Shown here: positions 63,251-64,000 of the stretch, in pieces | Numbering within the stretch: the first letter of the stretch is position 1 | Layout: each line of letters begins with the position of its first letter | Assembly (NCBI RefSeq): GCF_900099775.1 | Contig: NZ_FMTM01000020.1 | Coordinates: 1-64,000 of the forward strand | From: Rhizobium mongolense subsp. loessense | Lineage (GTDB): Bacteria > Pseudomonadota > Alphaproteobacteria > Rhizobiales > Rhizobiaceae | Direction: 5' to 3' | Length of the DNA stretch: 64,000 bases | Notes under the pieces: generated by a model | Seen by the model: the letters and a program-made list of their open reading frames with translations, nothing else | What the model was told of the DNA's origin: nothing | Databases searched by the model: none | Translations under genes and position numbers: made by a program

Positions 63251-64000
63251 CTATGCGCAACTACCCCACCATTCAGGACATTCGTGAAGCTCAGGAACGG
63301 CTGAAACCGCACATCAGACATACGCCGTTATTGCGTGCAGAAAAAATAGAGAAAGCCGCTGGTTGTCAGCTATATCTCAAACCGGAAACCCTGCAGATTA
63401 CTGGCGCATTCAAAATCCGCGGCGCCCTGAACAAGGCTCTCTCGCTCTCGAGAGAAGAGATCGCAAACGGCATTATTGCGACGTCGTCGGGCAATCATGC
63501 CCAAGGGCTTGCTTACGCCGCCAGGATGATGGGCGTAAAAGCGATATTGGTGCTTCCGGTCACCACGCCCAAAATCAAGATCGAAAATACAAAAGCCCTC
63601 GGGGCAGAAGTCATTCTTTTCGATGGCGACACCGCCGCCAGATGGAAAAGGGTGTATGAAATCGCTGAAGAAAACAAATACGCGGCTGTTCATGCTTTTG
63701 AGGACCCCATCGTGATGGCCGGTCAGGGAACGATCGGCTGTGAAATACTGCAGGACCTGGACGATATAGATACGGTCATCGTTCCCGTAGGCGGCGGGGG
63801 GCTAATCTCGGGAATCGCTACCGCCATCAAAGAAACGAAACCATCGGTGCGCGTTATAGGGGCAGAGCCCGCCTTGACACCGAAGTATTTTCACAGCCGG
63901 ATAAACAAGGAGCGCACAACGCTCCCCTTGAAGGACACTATTGCGGATGGCTTGAGGATAAGCGTTCCGGGTCAAAACCCGTATCCGATTATCGAAAAGT
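63247..64000 (+). CDS. PLP-dependent threonine/serine dehydratase-like enzyme (cut by window edge)
   Basis: The first 251 codons of a fold-type II PLP enzyme, running past the right edge. PLP lysine in QITGAFKIRGALNKAL, SSGNHAQGLAYAARMMGVKA, and phosphate loop VPVGGGGLISGIATAI are present. It is similar to EutB, threonine dehydratase and 3-hydroxyaspartate dehydratase. The start codon overlaps the stop of the cyclodeaminase-like gene. The same kind of pair, in the other order, is found as eutB-eutC at 38-40 kb. Confidence 0.88.
   Translation, partial: MTMRNYPTIQDIREAQERLKPHIRHTPLLRAEKIEKAAGCQLYLKPETLQITGAFKIRGALNKALSLSREEIANGIIATSSGNHAQGLAYAARMMGVKAILVLPVTTPKIKIENTKALGAEVILFDGDTAARWKRVYEIAEENKYAAVHAFEDPIVMAGQGTIGCEILQDLDDIDTVIVPVGGGGLISGIATAIKETKPSVRVIGAEPALTPKYFHSRINKERTTLPLKDTIADGLRISVPGQNPYPIIEK

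Noticed and set aside
1..64000. CRISPR arrays, rRNA or tRNA genes
   Set aside because: No regularly spaced repeats longer than the 22-bp tandem unit and no cloverleaf-like or rRNA-like sequence was seen by eye; a covariance search was not possible.

Overview
The window looks like an alphaproteobacterial (Rhizobiales, probably Rhizobium/Ensifer/Agrobacterium group) chromosome or megaplasmid segment. The evidence is high G+C coding bias, an enuR-ehuABCD-eutABCDE ectoine cluster in the order known from Sinorhizobium meliloti, a sitABCD metal transporter, an HWE-type sensor kinase, and several small proteins typical of rhizobia. No rRNA, tRNA or CRISPR array was seen.

Region 1 (1-5.4 kb) is a worn accessory zone. 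It holds the end of a histidine kinase, a relic of a family 3 glycosidase, an intact vapBC pair with a palindromic operator, an AbiEii-type toxin relic, a short PAS relic, a ribbon-helix-helix regulator followed by a PHB-depolymerase-like esterase, a DUF6894 protein, and a nucleotidyltransferase/HEPN gene broken twice.

Region 2 (5.9-21.1 kb) is an envelope-directed island. It has three exported arylsulfatases with different formylglycine motifs, an outer-membrane barrel, a DUF900 lipoprotein hydrolase, an exported octaheme cytochrome with a TPR tail, a glycine-rich exported protein and an exported HAD phosphatase. A two-component system follows: a kinase with an ABC-type periplasmic sensor, a FixJ-like regulator and a lone receiver. 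The shared function is not known to me and is the best candidate here for an undescribed system.

Region 3 (21.2-32.1 kb) carries transport: a LacI regulator with a Ugp-like sugar/glycerophosphodiester ABC importer and a co-transcribed metallophosphoesterase, then sitABCD (Mn/Fe import) with a candidate Mur/Fur-type operator, then an exported alpha/beta hydrolase. Region 4 (32.2-35.5 kb) is a GGDEF-EAL membrane protein divergent from a PhcB-like methyltransferase.

Region 5 (35.6-50.6 kb) is a complete ectoine/hydroxyectoine import and degradation locus. enuR, ehuABCD and eutABCDE are on the minus strand. A DoeX-like Lrp regulator, a DoeC dehydrogenase, a DoeD aminotransferase and an unexpected translationally coupled zinc-less alcohol dehydrogenase are on the plus strand. 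EhuABCD import the osmolyte, EutABC and EutDE convert it through N-acetyl-diaminobutyrate to diaminobutyrate, and DoeD/DoeC take this to aspartate.

Region 6 (50.6-57.2 kb) has small proteins, a DUF2233 phosphodiester glycosidase, a cytosine/guanine-type deaminase, an FAD-linked oxidase and queCDE for queuosine precursor synthesis, with a convincing preQ1-I-like pseudoknot just upstream of queC. Region 7 (57.2-64 kb) is accessory: a GSU2403-type nucleotidyltransferase with a 58-residue partner, a HipA kinase broken by a single-base frameshift and overlapping a long XRE protein, insertion-sequence-like 22-bp repeats, and a more A/T-rich ornithine-cyclodeaminase/threonine-dehydratase-like pair that runs off the right edge.
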